From NCBI GenBank assembly GCA_034509495.1, contig CM067512.1:4508699-4572698 (forward strand): 64,000 bases of DNA, given 5' to 3'. Numbering within the stretch: position 1 is the first letter of the stretch; each line of letters opens with the position of its first letter. Of this stretch, positions 35,086-46,915 are shown one piece after another. Source of the stretch: Acestrorhynchus altus. Lineage: Eukaryota; Chordata; Actinopteri; Characiformes; Acestrorhynchidae. The translations under genes and the position numbers were made by a program. The notes under the pieces are model-generated. The model saw nothing but the letters and a program-made list of their open reading frames with translations. It had not been told where the DNA came from and did no database searches.

Positions 35086-36019
35086 CTCTACAAATAGAGC
35101 TGATCTTAACCCTTGTTCTTAACTACATTGAAATGAGAAATGAATATCAATTTCTTTTTAAATAAACTCCAAAACTACAACTTTACTGGCAGCATTGTTT
35201 TTCCAGTTCTACTTTGAGTACATGACAGACCAGTCAGTGAAAAGACGCCGAATACGTCCTATTTCTGGACAAAAAAAATCAACCGATATGGACGTTTCTT
35301 CTGAGAAATCACCTTGAAAAGATTTTCCCCTCTCACTCATCTTCATTACAAACGTAGTTCCAGTAAAAATAAGCATCCAGTTAGCTTTTATAGCAAAGCA
35401 AATGTGGTTCTTCTCAGGCATCCATCAAAAGAAACCCCTGAATGTCTTTATTTCGAAGGGTGAAATGTGACTGTGGACCCAGACAGAAGAATCATATTCA
35501 TCTGTGGCATAAAGAAAGCATGGTATGAGTAAGATCTTTTACATTAGGTTGGGAGGTTAAAACTGCACAACTTTCTTAGTCATCCCTGGCCTCTGTTTTG
35601 CCAGACCAGACAACTGCATACAAAAAACGCTGGAGTGAAAAAAAAAAAGAAAGATGTGATGTTTGTGGTCTATTATTGATTTGAGGTTCAAATGATTGAA
35701 AAATCTCTGAGCATTCCATTAAAGCAGACCCTGCAGTCGGCTCAGAGAAGAAATCACAGAAGCCCACTAGAGCTAAAGAGCCAGGAAAAGCATCAGTGCA
35801 CTTGAGAACATGTGTTTTGCCTTTGTTGTCCTTGCTGATGTGACGGATTTATTGGTTAAGTCACGTGCCTGCAACTATAACCCGAAAAAAACAACAACAA
35901 CAATTATTTACAATGCGTCGTTCCTGTCTACCTGACGGAGTGCTCTGGAGTCCTGACGATGCGGGACGTTTTGACAAGATTCCAGATTTTTGCTGGAATT
36001 TCCTGACTCAATCATAGAA

Positions 36020-36560
36020 ACACTGGAATGGTTTCCAGTTCGCCAGCACTTCCAGCATTCAGTTGGACTGGATGTCACCTGAGACAGCCTGTCTTGGATT
36101 CAGCCCGGGATTTTCAGGAGGGTTTCCAAACTCACACGGCAATCTGCAGCAGAATTATTCTACACGCTTAAACATGGAGGTGCAGAAATATTGTGATATA
36201 TTTGGTTTAAATGAGAAGAGCTATGTTTGGAAAAAGAAAACACTGCACTTCAGCATAAGAACCTCATCCCATCTGAGAAACATGGTGGTGATAGTATCAT
36301 GGTGTGGGCCTGTTTTGCTGCATCTGGGCCTGGACAGTTTGCCATCATGGAACAATGAAGGCTGAATCCAACCAGCATAATCAAAAGGAAAATTTGAGAA
36401 CATCTGAACATTGTATATTCAGAAATCACCCAGGCAAGAGAAAGCTATTGAACAGTATTCTGTGGATGGGTGAGACCATAAAATATCTGTTTGAAACCAA
36501 ATACCTAAATAAATATGTAATTTTTGATGGAATATCGTATCATTTTCCTCAGTAAATACA
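36020..36560 (+). pseudogene. Tc1/mariner transposase relic
   Basis: In the plus-strand frame at 36284 the sequence reads GGDSIMVWACFAASGPGQFA, the conserved segment following the second catalytic Asp in Tc1 transposases, and then stops. Degenerate sequence continues with several stops to about 36560. Only part of the catalytic domain remains. It is unlike the copies at 8720, 29290 and 51420, so at least two Tc1 lineages are present. Confidence 0.75.
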
Positions 36561-37146
36561 TGGGCAAGTAATATTTTTGTCTCATTTGTTTGATTTGGTT
36601 CTCCGTATGTTTATAGCCATGTTCATAACGTCTCATAAATGCACTGTAACAGTATATAACTGTATTTCTATATAAACATCTATTGCTCATAATTAAATAG
36701 TTCAAATTGAATAACTTTTACTTATACACCACTTGGTCCATTGGCACAACAAGCAACACATGTATTGACGCAAGGCAGTGACATCCCCATATTGTTTCGT
36801 AAAGTCGAATGAGCGACTGAAAGACAGGCCCGGCACTCATCACGATTAGCTTTCATTTCGTTGCAGAGCTAATTTGAGTTTGACTTCGTCTGCCACCGAT
36901 AGCCACCACAATGCATCTCGCTTCTGCTGCTTGACCACAGGCGCCGCCAAAAAAACGCTGCATAAACAATTGCTGGGTGGAACATTCTGATAGAGCTGAG
37001 TCATGTATGTTTGCCTGACCTATTAAGGGGCCAAAATGTGGACAAATCAGTTTGAATAAACCAGTCCAATCAAACTTATGAAAGAAAGGATAGAGCATGA
37101 ATTCCAGTGTGGAGTCCAGGTTAATTACTATTGTACTGCAAAGTAT

Positions 37147-37147
37147 A

Positions 37148-37186
<39 letters not shown>

Positions 37187-37195
37187 CAGAGTGCA

Positions 37196-37227
<32 letters not shown>
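37147..37227. repeat. Two (TA)n arrays 11 nt apart
   Basis: TA runs at about 37147-37185 and 37197-37227, separated by gcagagtgcag. They are self- and mutually complementary. A 179-codon open frame on the minus strand across them is rich in repeated I-Y and is an artefact. Confidence 0.9.
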
Positions 37228-37231
<4 letters not shown>

Positions 37232-38194
37232 AAAGCCCCATAATAATGTACATGCAATGAGCAGAAGTAAACAAAAAGACCTAAAATTATACAAATGAAA
37301 GATAAACAGACAAGTAGCAGAAGAAGGAGCTTCTGGCTGTGCAGTGAGTGAGTGGAGTTCGTTACTCCACGCTTTACAACAAGCTGCTTCAAACATAATT
37401 CAACACATTAAACACTACATTCACAGCTCAGTTTATTAATTTGGTACTTTATTTATTTCCCTGACTTATTTAGTAGCAATAGAACTCTGAAGGTCATGCG
37501 TTATCTTTAAAAGACAGCATGGCTGTAATGATGTACAGTTCCGCGTCAGACACCCTGTAAAATGTCAGTGTGTGAGGACGTACAGTGGAAATGGAGAATA
37601 CCACGCACCGACTGAAACGAAGAGAATTGAGTCAAGCAGCATCAGAAATGGTGCTCTGAGACTGGGGATTGCTGTGAAGATTGCCTTTTCATTCTCATGT
37701 AGATGGTGTCTTAAAGGTAGTGTCGCTGCTGCAGTGTAAATGTTCTCAGCCCATTACATTTTTAAAGCCCGTTTGTGATTTATTCTGTCTGTAGACTGTC
37801 TGGGATCACCAGTCCATCAATCATAATGGCATAACAAATCCAATTTGTTTCAGATTCTTTGTATTTATAGCTTAGATGGGACTACTGCTCTTTAACTAAA
37901 CATCAGAAAGACCAGATTTGATTGTGAATAAAAGCACGAATGAATTCATATGAGTAACGTTAGAGGTTTGATTCATTTAGAAGTAGTTCTGTGGCACTTT
38001 ACTATTGGACGCGTAGAAGCTAACATTGTGTCTTGCATCTCAAAAGCAAGACTGTTATGGTTAGTTTTTGATTTTGGCTGCTGTATTCTTTGGAAAGTGA
38101 AGGCCTTTATAAATATAGGCAATATGTTTATTATTATTATAATATTTTTGGAAGAATATTTTTCACTGCTTTTATTTCTTAAAATAAGGACAAT

Positions 38195-38345
38195 ATAACA
38201 CAAATTATAATAAAATAATAATATCATAAAATATAAATGAATATAAATAAATATGACATCATATAAATATTAAAATCTAAGAAATATAAATAATAATTAT
38301 AATAAAAAAAATCTACTTGTCACTGTCACATAAAAAAGGTAACAA
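38195..38345. other. AT-rich tract
   Basis: About 150 bp of aaataataat/ataaatat words. No gene or clean repeat period. Confidence 0.7.
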
Positions 38346-39825
38346 TTAAAGGAGAAATATTTTATTCCATGTGCTTTTAGAGCATTTCTATTGGTCCATT
38401 CATCATTAAATATAGACAGAAAAATGAAAGAGCAATTGTCAGATCCAAATGATGTCAAAATGGAGATATATGTTTTTTGCATGACCGCAGCCATTAGATA
38501 CACTGGCTGTGATTGTTCTCACATTTATGACATAGAAGGTATTGCTTCGTCCTGTGTCTCGGTTTGGAAAGCTCAGCTTCTCGGGCCAGAACGGACAAAT
38601 TGCTCCTGTTGTTATTGCTCCCAAACCTGGATGAGCAGCGGTGTGATATATGAGGCGTGTATATGATCAGAACTCTCCAAATCTCCCTGCCTGGTGATGA
38701 ATAGCATCAATACCCGGCATTATTGGAAAAGACTGGGTCTGCACAGACCTCATCTTTTTAAGCCGCCTTCCCTGTCGGCTACGCCGGTGGAGCCTGGAGT
38801 TTTTAAACTGCTACCATTCACTCCTCCCTTCATCGTAGTTCTTTCATCTCCATTTGTTCTGTCAGGTGGTCTCGTATAACTTTTAATAAGTGCGTTCTTG
38901 AAAAAGTTTGCACAAATGTATATGAAGGAAATGACTCAGCACATTAGAGATTTGAAACCCAAAGGTGGTTCGGCTGGCGTTTCAATTCTTTCCGAACAAG
39001 AGGGAGAGTGAGAAAGAGAGAATACCGTGGGTAAGATTAGAATCAGAGCTGAACTGTGGGAGATTGCTTTTCAGACTCCTGCACGATAGAGGTGGGAGGA
39101 GAATTAGACAGAAGGAGAAAGGTGAGGAGGCATTTGAGGTCACGTCACTGCAATCTGGACAAGAGCACCAGCACACAGTAGAAAAACACGATTTCGGACA
39201 TTATTGCCTTTAATGTAGCGGTCATTTTCCTATAATGAGGCATATTCATCAGTTGAACGTTGCCCTGACAAATGGCATCCATAAATAATAATGGCACATC
39301 TGTTGTGTCTGTTTCTCTGGATAATGGCCACCCATTTCTTGATGAAGCTCTAAAAGTTGGTGCCAGGATCAGATTTTTCCCCCTTTATGGATGAGGAAAA
39401 GCTCATTAATCCTGTACTGAAGTGCTCTGGGAATTATTTGAGAGTTAATTGTGCAGTGCATTCCTTTTCATGCTCCATAGTCAACTGATAGCTGTAAGAC
39501 CAGTTTTATAGGTTTTAAATGATTTCAGTTATTGATTTTACTGCAAGACAGATCGTGATTTATCTGGATCGCTGTAGGAATAAGGGACTAATTTTAGATA
39601 AAAGCTCAAATATTATGCGTAAAGTATGTGTGCAGATCCAAACAACCTGGACTGAGTCTGAGTGAGTGTTCATGAGTTGGGTTAATGCAACATAACCTAG
39701 TTTCTGTTGTGTGGATATAAGGATGAAGATGGAGAACTTCATGTAGGGTAACATGGTAGATTACAGCCCACATTTTGATGTTACAGTGTACAGAGCGTAA
39801 GAGTAAGAAAACATTATAGACGGGG

Positions 39826-40150
39826 TATGATGTGGTGGCTTGGTGGTGAGAAAATTTGCCTCCCTGTGCTGGAGTCTTAGGTTCAAGTCCCTATCTAGGG
39901 GGAGATTGTTCTCTGTGTGTCTGCATGGGTTTCATTTAGGGACTCTGGTTTCCACTGAGATTAGGTTCATCGGCTGTGTGTGTGTGTGTGTATGTGTGTG
40001 TGTGTGTGTGTGTGAGTGAGTTTATGTCTGAATGCATATTGAGGATTGGCACTCTCTGCTTGTTGAAACTCCTTTAGTGCTTGCAGTCCTCCAGGTCATA
40101 TATAGATGGTGTGTTGGACGAGTGCTGAATTTAAAGCATCGCTGGGTATC
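39826..40150 (+). mobile_element. tRNA-derived SINE remnant (type D1)
   Basis: The 5' part has tggtggcttggtggtgag, an A-box-like sequence. About 50 nt later comes aggttcaagtcccta, a B-box-like sequence, at the expected spacing for a tRNA promoter. The body (tgcatgggtttcatttaggg, actctggtttcc, then a TG tract and gattggcactctc) follows the order of a familiar fish tRNA-SINE, with many substitutions. It is an old, inactive copy on the sense strand. Confidence 0.6.
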
Positions 40151-41730
40151 TTGAAAGGTGTTACATCAGTCATTCATTCAAGTCCAGGTTAGTAAGCTAT
40201 ACTTACACCATATTTAACACTAAGTTCCTCTTCAATGTGTAGAACATTTCAATGTTATAACATTTCTAAAACGTCTGCAGAGCCCAAATTTAACTAAGGA
40301 CCTATTATGGGAAGATCGTGACCCAAAGGTAAAGGTATGGCCACTCTGGGTTTTTCCATTTCGCTTAGTCTCTGGTCGTGAAATCAGAGATGGAAAGAGG
40401 ATTGTAGAGTATTGAAGAGTGCACGTTTTGTAGCAACAGTGGTGTAAATTGACACGATCGACTCCCATCTCCCAACAGACCGAGTACCACGCTGCCTCAG
40501 GCTTGTGCTGTATTTAGTAATGTGCATAAAAACCCAGAGCCGCCGTCTTCGGGGACACACATTCACATTTAACCGTGTTTAACTCAATGCAGAAGTTCAA
40601 AGGTGAATGTTATCCGCCTGGAAGTTGTGTGCACAAAATTTGCCTTCAGAATGTAGTTGTGCAGTAGTTGTGACAGCGCAGCACACATGTGAAGCTCCGC
40701 TCCTGCCCGTAATGAAAGTAGCCGGCCATATGTCCTTCCTTGGATGTCATTTTAAGTGGTCTATGATTATGGTTAGAAATACAATGAATGCAAAATAGTT
40801 ATGTAGTTACTCAACACTAGGACGCTTAAGAGATACACTTCCTCCTTTACACTTCCAAACTGCCTCTATTTGACCAATAGGCTTGGTGGAAAGCACCGGC
40901 TCTCCAGCTCCGATACAACTGCTATGAAATGCCCGTGCCAGCCAACCTCACAGTATGTGATGTGCGGAGAGAGCGCCATCTACCCACCCAGAGAGAGCAT
41001 GGCCAACTGTACTCTCTCTGACTCCAGACACCGATGGCGTGTGTGTGAGTGCATGGCCGGCTGCCTTGTATGTACTTGGCAAAACTGCATCACCATTGGA
41101 CGGGAGCTCCTTGTGAATTGTAATATATTGCAATTGTAATTGTAATTGTAAAATATCTTTGTGAAAATGTTACAATTCCTCGGGGCCACACCTTATATGG
41201 TCATATATGTGCATATTTCCAGACCAGAAACGTGTGACAGGAACAGAAAATCAGTGGTAATGCACTGTCTGGCCACTTTAATGGAAACCCCGTTCTGGAG
41301 GTTCCTCCCCACTGCAGGCTACAGCATCCCTGCACAATGTGTGTGAGCCATACTCATCCTCTGGTGGCTGGTTTCTGCCTACAGGCCCCACTGTTGGCTG
41401 GGTATTGATGGTTGGCAGGGTATCCTTAACCCAATAGCATCCCCAACAGCTGTGCTTGAAGCATTCATGCCAGTGTCTCTCACACTACCATGCCATGTCA
41501 GTGTCACAGTCGCTGCTACACCGGGTCCAACCACCTAAATATCATCTGGTCAGTGACGGTTCAATACTAGTCCAGTCCCTGTTTAATGATGAACGAGTGA
41601 CTTATGCTTTGAGCAAGTCAGTTATTATACACCAATAAAGTGCATCTACTGTGTAAAAATGTAGTTAATACATAAGTAATAAACAAAAATTTAAAAGACA
41701 ACCACACAGAAACCCTAATAACTATATTAT

Positions 41731-42065
41731 ACACTCAGTGAACAAAAGTATTGGGACACCTTTTTATTCACTGTTTCTTCTGGAATCAAGGGTATTAAAA
41801 AGAATTGACCCTGCCTTTGTTGGGGTAACTTTCTCTACTGTCCAAGGAAGGCTCTCTACTATGTTTTGGAGCATTGCTGTGAAGATTTGATTGGATTCAG
41901 CAACGAGAATGTTTGTTTGGTGAGCAATTGGGTCCAAGTAGCTGCATGCATTCATTAGAAGGACGTCCACAAACATTTGCCCAGGTATCTTCTCGCACTG
42001 ATAAGATGGGCATAAAAAAGCTGTAGATGGTTTCAAGTCTGAAGTGGGGTCATTTTTGGTAGCCC
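41731..42065 (-). repeat. Dispersed repeat family A, copy 4
   Basis: It starts cactcagtgaacaaaagtat and then tgggacacc, followed by caagggtattaaaaagaatt, the gaaggctctctactatg block, gcattgctgtgaagatttga and gcattcattagaaggacgtc. The gagctgtggagcagtgg middle is missing, so this is an internally deleted copy. It lies about 115 bp upstream of the MITE at 42181. Confidence 0.7.
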
Positions 42066-42180
42066 ACTAAGTTCCTGTTGGTGGTCCCGTATTTTCGGTA
42101 TCTTCTTGCATTTCAGTTTCAGATTGCAAACAATTTCCTTCAACACATTTCAAAATGAGGATTTTTCTGTAAAGAGATAG

Positions 42181-42569
42181 TAGTGCATCTCACAGATTTG
42201 ATTATAGTTAAAAAGCTCATTTGTGATCAGTTTTATTCCTAAAGGTAAAATATCATATTCATAATCATATTTTACATCCATGACGTTACATTATTTTCAC
42301 TAAAGTGACATTTCAAGCCTTGTTTGTTTTACTGTTCATTTTACATCAGTTTAACTTATAGCTCATGAAAACCAAAAATCCAGGATCTCAAAAAATTAGA
42401 ACATTTTCATTCAAATTTGAATAGATTTGTAATCACAGTATCAACTTCAAAACAAAAAGGCTTGAAATGTATCACATAAAATATAATGGATATAAAATAT
42501 GAGTTTAACGTTTGAATGAAAAGATCAAAAACCTTTTTTTACCATGTTCTCATTTCTTGAGATGCACTA
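42181..42569. mobile_element. 389-bp MITE with 12-bp perfect TIRs
   Basis: The left end is tagtgcatctca (42181-42192) and the right end tgagatgcacta (42558-42569), exact reverse complements. The interior is A/T-rich, includes gctcatgaaaaccaaaaatc and ggatctcaaaaaattagaac, and has no coding frame. This matches a fish repeat I recall as starting ctagtgcatctcaaaaaatt. The superfamily is uncertain, and a target duplication is not obvious. Confidence 0.8.
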
Positions 42570-42730
42570 GAATATAGAACCACAAATAGAACTCCCCAAA
42601 GAACCCTTTGGATGATTAAAGAAAGGGTTCTTCAGGTTGATGAAGAATGCGCTGTGCAGGGTTCTATGTAGAACCTTTTGGACATGGGTTTTCTATAGCA
42701 CCAAATGGGTTCTACTATAACTGCAAGTTA
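42568..42730. repeat. GGTTCT-rich short interspersed repeat
   Basis: Blocks aagaaccctttgg, gaaagggttcttcagg, gggttctatgtagaacc and tgggttctactata form inverted pairs able to make a hairpin. It resembles the fish repeat built on ggttctttatagaacc. A possible trace is at about 9080-9110. Confidence 0.5.
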
Positions 42731-42754
42731 TAGTAGTGATTTCATAACAATAAA

Positions 42755-42858
42755 GATGGATGGATGGATGGACGGACAGATGGATGGACAGACAGACAGA
42801 CAGACAGACATACACACAGACAGACAGACAGACAGACAGATAGAAGGATGGATGGATG

Positions 42859-42920
<62 letters not shown>

Positions 42921-42978
42921 AGGATAGAAGGATGGACGGACAGACAGACAGACAGACAGACAGATAGATAGATAGATA
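42755..42978. repeat. Compound GGAT/GACA/GATA microsatellite
   Basis: Successive blocks are (GGAT)n, (GACA)n, (GGAT)n, a long (GATA)n at about 42858-42918, (GACA)n and (GATA)n. It ends about 170 nt before the 27-nt exon. Confidence 0.95.
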
Positions 42979-43145
42979 TATAGATGCAGTCTGAGCAACA
43001 CTTTCAGAGGTGAGCTGTGGAGCTCAGCAGAGTGATTGAATATGGGAATCGGGGGATGAGCTCAGCTGGAACTTTGTAGACGTGAAGAAAGTTTGCGCAG
43101 CTAAATTGCTTCTTTCCTCTCATGTTTTTCTCTCTTCTCTTGTAG

Positions 43146-43172
43146 TGGCGAACATTCTCTGGAGAGAAGAAG
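43146..43172 (+). CDS. fstl5: fstl5 27-nt microexon after Ig domain 2
   Basis: The acceptor is a long pyrimidine tract ending tctcttgtag and the donor is GAAG|GTGTGT. The 27 nt, phase 1 to phase 1, complete a leucine codon and give ANILWREE plus the first base of a glycine codon. Spliced, the product reads [20 protein letters not shown], the arrangement I recall for FSTL5. Skipping keeps the frame and removes nine residues. I recall human isoforms of 847/846 and 837 residues, and a nine-residue step would match this exon; that should be checked. A TGC lies about 40 nt upstream. It is far from the previous exon (14.4 kb) and only 219 nt from the next. Confidence 0.93.
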
Positions 43173-43391
43173 GTGTGTAATCGTCTCATTTCTCTCAAGC
43201 TTCACTCTTCAGTGGCCTATGGGATCTGGCTCTGTGTTTATGATGCTCCGATTTGTCCTTCTTTTTTAAACAAAATGTTCTTGTATTGTGCTTTCCAGCC
43301 TAAGTTCTTTCCTCCATATGTCTTCCAGTGTGACCGAGTGTTTCTTAAACGAACCTTGCTGCCCAACGTGGGCATATCTCTCCCACTGCAG

Positions 43392-43510
43392 GTCTGGGGA
43401 TTGGTAATATGTTCTACGTTTTTTATGAGGACGGCATCAAAGTCATCCAGCCGGTGGCCTGCGAGATCCAGAGGCACATCAAACCCAGCGAGAAGCTCCT
43501 CGGCCTGCAG
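43392..43510 (+). CDS. fstl5: fstl5 exon: start of the propeller-like region
   Basis: The acceptor is ctcccactgcag and the donor CAG|GTGAGC. Two bases complete a glycine codon, then LGIGNMFYVFYEDGIKVIQP, VACEIQRHIKPSEKLLGLQ, ending in phase 0. This marks the shift from the Ig domains to the C-terminal repeats that resemble a beta-propeller. The IKVIQP and HIKPSEKLLG segments follow FSTL5 rather than FSTL4 as I recall them. The 119-nt exon goes from phase 1 to phase 0. The cysteine (VACEIQ) is conserved in family members and probably structural. Confidence 0.95.
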
Positions 43511-44350
43511 GTGAGCAGCCTCATAAAGCATTATTTAATCACCTCGATGCACTAAAAGCCTCCTGTTTCGCTCGGTGTGCGGCTGCTTTGGAATTAATCA
43601 TGTTTATAATCGTTGTTTGCCGAGCATTTTTAAAAACAAGCTTGCTCATTCCACCAAATATTTGTTTTAGGTTTTGTTTTGAATAATTTATGAGGTTGAC
43701 GTGTTGGAGTCGTCTGGATTTTTAGCTCTAAGTTCAGCAGGAGCAGGTCATTAATAATACACTAATATGTACAAACGTATTAGATAGCTCGAGCTAAAGT
43801 TTGCCTCTATGTAAATAAGGGAAAATGTCCTAGACCTGAAATAAATTATCTTTTTTTTTTTTTCCCAGTCAATTTTGCCAATTAAACCCTGAAATATTCA
43901 TTACAAGCTGCAGGAGCGCAGCTTAAAAATGCTTGGCTTTAATGACACTAGAACACTTTCAGACATTCAGAGCCAGATATACATATGCAAGTAAAATGTG
44001 TCCTGACTCGGCCATGGCGTGAATGTGCAATGCATCCCAAATGAATATTCGGTTTACTTAGGCTGCGACTAATCATGCAAATTGTACATAAGACTGCTCA
44101 TTAACGGCATTCTGTTTGAGCGTTCAAAAAGCCCGGGGAAGGGACAGGGCCATCAGCAAGCTGAGAAGGCAGCGCAGGTTTACGGATGTGTGCCATTAAG
44201 AGAATTCAGACGCTTCAATAGCGGATTCTTGTGGTCAGTATCATTTCAGCGTGCTTTTGGAACCTGTCCCCTTTGCATTTTTCATCACTGTTCTCATTAA
44301 AGTGATATTTTAGAGCGAGAGTTAGCTCCCAGTAATTCTCACACACACAC

Positions 44351-44665
44351 GCTCTAGGGACAAAAGTATTGGGACACCTGCTCATTCATATTTCTTTTCC
44401 AAAATGAAGGGTATTTTGGGTACTTTTGTTGGATTAACTGTCTCCAGGGAAGACTTTCTTCTAGATTTCGGAGCGCTGCTGTGAGGATTTGATTGCATCT
44501 GAGAGCATTGGTTAGGTGAGGCTGAATGATCACTACCCCACCTCATCCCCAATTCCTCAATTCATCCCAAACGTATTGGGTGGAGCACCATTATTTCAGA
44601 GAACACCGCTCCGCTGCTCAGTACTATGTGCCTTTATACCCTCTAACACACCCCATCCATCCAGG
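44351..44665 (-). repeat. Dispersed repeat family A, copy 5
   Basis: Contains ctagggacaaaagtattggg, acacctgctcattcat, the ctccagggaagactttcttc block, gaggatttgattgcatctga, atcactaccccacctcatcc and gtattgggtggagcaccatt, then the ttccagag/ctgctcagta region. This is the full order of family A on the minus strand. Confidence 0.75.
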
Positions 44666-45759
44666 ATCAGGTGGGATGGGATCTTCTTAACCCAAAATTC
44701 AGCCATAACTTCATTTTAATTTCACTTTTAATGTTCGAAACCTGGATAGTGGGCCTCCAAGTGGTTGAATATGCTGCATCTCTGACTCCACCTCAGTCAA
44801 TGGTCAGAATGCCACTGACCCTCGGTGTGAGAGAATGTTGTTTTTTTAGATTTCAGAGAGATTCTCACTTTGCTCTGAAAGCTGCCAGTCTTCTTCATGT
44901 AGAACCATAGACTGAGATCTTCATTCTGTCTGGAAAGAGCTCCTGAATGGCACTTTCCCTCAAGCTTACATAGAAGAACACAAGCTTCTGGCCTGTCATA
45001 CCCCATATTTCAACTCCATTTAATTAGCACTGAGATCCCTCTGAACTGGGATTCTACCAGCTCCCATGTGGGAATGATGTGATGAATCTGGATTTCAGTT
45101 TTGATATAAATGAGTTTTCGAACCATCTCCTCTGTCTTCCGCCCCTCGTCTTATCTTGGGGGCGGTTGATAGATGACTGGAAGATTTACACGTGTTCTTA
45201 AATGAACGTTTTCATCTCATCAGGGCTGTTTGATGGTAGTTCAAGCCATTGATGAGGCAAGCAGCATTAACGGGGAGCCCTTGTGCGTGTGAATGTGTGT
45301 GAATGCAGAGTCGAACTCCCTCAGTCTCCAGAGAGGTTCTGAGCCTTTATTAGAACATCAGTCACACGTCAGGCCGTAATGGCAGGCCTCAACACAAACG
45401 GTGTCTGGGGAGGAACGTTAAAAGAGCCTTACGACAGCATTTCTCTGCTTGAGTGTGCTTATGGGCCACGACCCTGCTGGTTCTACACTGGTTTCATACA
45501 TGCAAATGCACACATTAATAGAACATGAAGATAACGAGCAATCCATGGCAGCAGCATAGGATGAGGAAACCGAGCATCTTCGATGATTTTGAGCTGAGAA
45601 AACAGTGATGCTGATGAGTAGGTTTGTCACGACAAGGATATTTATTTTAGGAGGTCCAAATAAAATAAAACCTGAATATCCTTTATTGTTTATGCATTTG
45701 TCTGTATTATCCCTTCTCAGGACGCCGTGTGAGCAAAGAACCCCTTCTCATTATCTTCT

Positions 45760-46050
45760 GTAACCCAATATCTGGCTCAGTGACATCATTAACCCCGCCC
45801 CCTTTCACTGATCAGTCAGAGTCTGTATGCAGGTTGACAGAGCAGTAAACATGCACTGAAAGCTCCTTGGCTTTTAAACTGGGATGTAATTCGGTGAAGT
45901 TTCAGTGTTGAGCTTGATTTCTGCATGGTTTGATAAGGTTCCATAAGTCTCGTACTTGGTTATGATGTCATGTTATGGTATCAGGTCTGTAAGTCACTCT
46001 GGCTCAGAGATATGAAGCCTAGAAAACAGCATGTAACTGTCCGTGAAGTG
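45760..46050 (-). repeat. Dispersed repeat family C, copy 3
   Basis: Contains ccccgccccctttcactgat, cagtcagagtctgtatgcag and agcagtaaacatgcactgaa, then later agatatgaagcct and cagcatgtaac. These are the reverse complement of blocks at 6225-6600. It is the best-preserved copy for the outer half. Confidence 0.65.
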
Positions 46051-46439
46051 CTCTATGAGTTCTATGAGTTAAAAGAGCAAGATTCTTGAAAAATCGACTT
46101 CTAGTGGTTAAGAGGTGGTGAACACAACACTGGGGTCATTTTTTTTTTCTTTTGTAGCCAGCTTTCATTCCCAGCCAGTATCAAAAATCACATCTGTTAT
46201 AAAATCTCTTTCTCAGAGAGACTTATTGTCTAATCATGCAGATTCGCCAGAGCAGGTACCAAATTGCCACGTCTCAGGAGTGTGAGGCCTAATTTCTGGT
46301 GTTGCCCACTACAATATTTAGTTTTTTGATCATTAAATTATACACATATTAATATAGAATTTGGCCTGTAATGAGTCTCTGTATTGAGAATATGCAAGAA
46401 AATTTTTTGTTGTTAGTAATGAGCTTCCATGTGTTTATC

Positions 46440-46915
46440 GGTCATTATCGATGTTACCACCTACATTCAGCACGGTCAGCTGGGGAGTTTCAGAGGTGAG
46501 CGGAGTAGTGTGGCATTGAGGAGATGGGTGGAGTAAAAGCATGCTGTGGATATGGATGGAGCATTCTGGTGCGGAGTAGACAGGTGGAGTAATTGGGCAT
46601 GGAGGAGATGAGGTCGAGTAATGGGGTGTTTTGGAGGTGGATGGAGAAGTGAGGCATTGAGGAGATGGGGGGAGTGATGAGGCATTAAGTGACTGCAGGT
46701 GGAGTAATGTGGTGTTTTGGAGGTGGGTGAAGTAGTGAGGCATTGAGGAGATGGGGGAGTGATGAGGAATTAAGTGACTGCAGGTGGAGTAATGTGGTGT
46801 TTTGGAGGTGGGTGAAGTAGTGAGGCATTGAGGAGATGGGGGAGTGATGAGGAATTAAGTAACTAAGGCATCACGTAGCTGCAGGTGGAGTAATGTGGTG
46901 TTGAGGAAAGTGTCT
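46440..46915. repeat. Minisatellite, about 85-bp unit
   Basis: Three good copies begin gaggcattgaggagatggg at 46651, 46737 and 46822 (spacing 86 and 85). They share gactgcaggtggagtaatgt and ggtgttttggaggtgg. More degenerate copies extend left to about 46480. Minus-strand open frames across it are repeat artefacts. Confidence 0.9.

Larger units (their letters stand above)
28732..43145 (+). other. fstl5: fstl5 intron (14.4 kb)
   Basis: Phase-1 intron from GTATGT to tctcttgtag, the longest complete one here. It carries two Tc1/mariner relics, a dispersed element at 33276, the CCTAAC-oriented array (34510-35085), TA arrays, AT-rich DNA (38195-38345), a tRNA-derived SINE remnant, family A copies, a TIR-bearing MITE and a GATA/GACA array. 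Around 30330-33000 and 35100-36000 I see ordinary sequence without a recognisable feature. A non-repetitive patch at 39190-39430 could be conserved regulatory DNA. Confidence 0.88.

Noticed and set aside
36853..37392. 179-codon minus-strand open frame with hydrophobic stretch
   Set aside because: The middle is repeated I-Y from TA microsatellites; no homology seen.
40870..41139. 89-codon cysteine-rich open frame (CPCQ...CECMAGC)
   Set aside because: Looked like a small secreted cysteine-rich peptide, but there is no signal peptide, and the nucleotide block with ctacccacccagagagagca resembles an interspersed fish repeat I recall. Treated as a repeat fragment.
42693..43001. 102-codon minus-strand frame (Y-L-S-I repeats)
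   Set aside because: Microsatellite translation.
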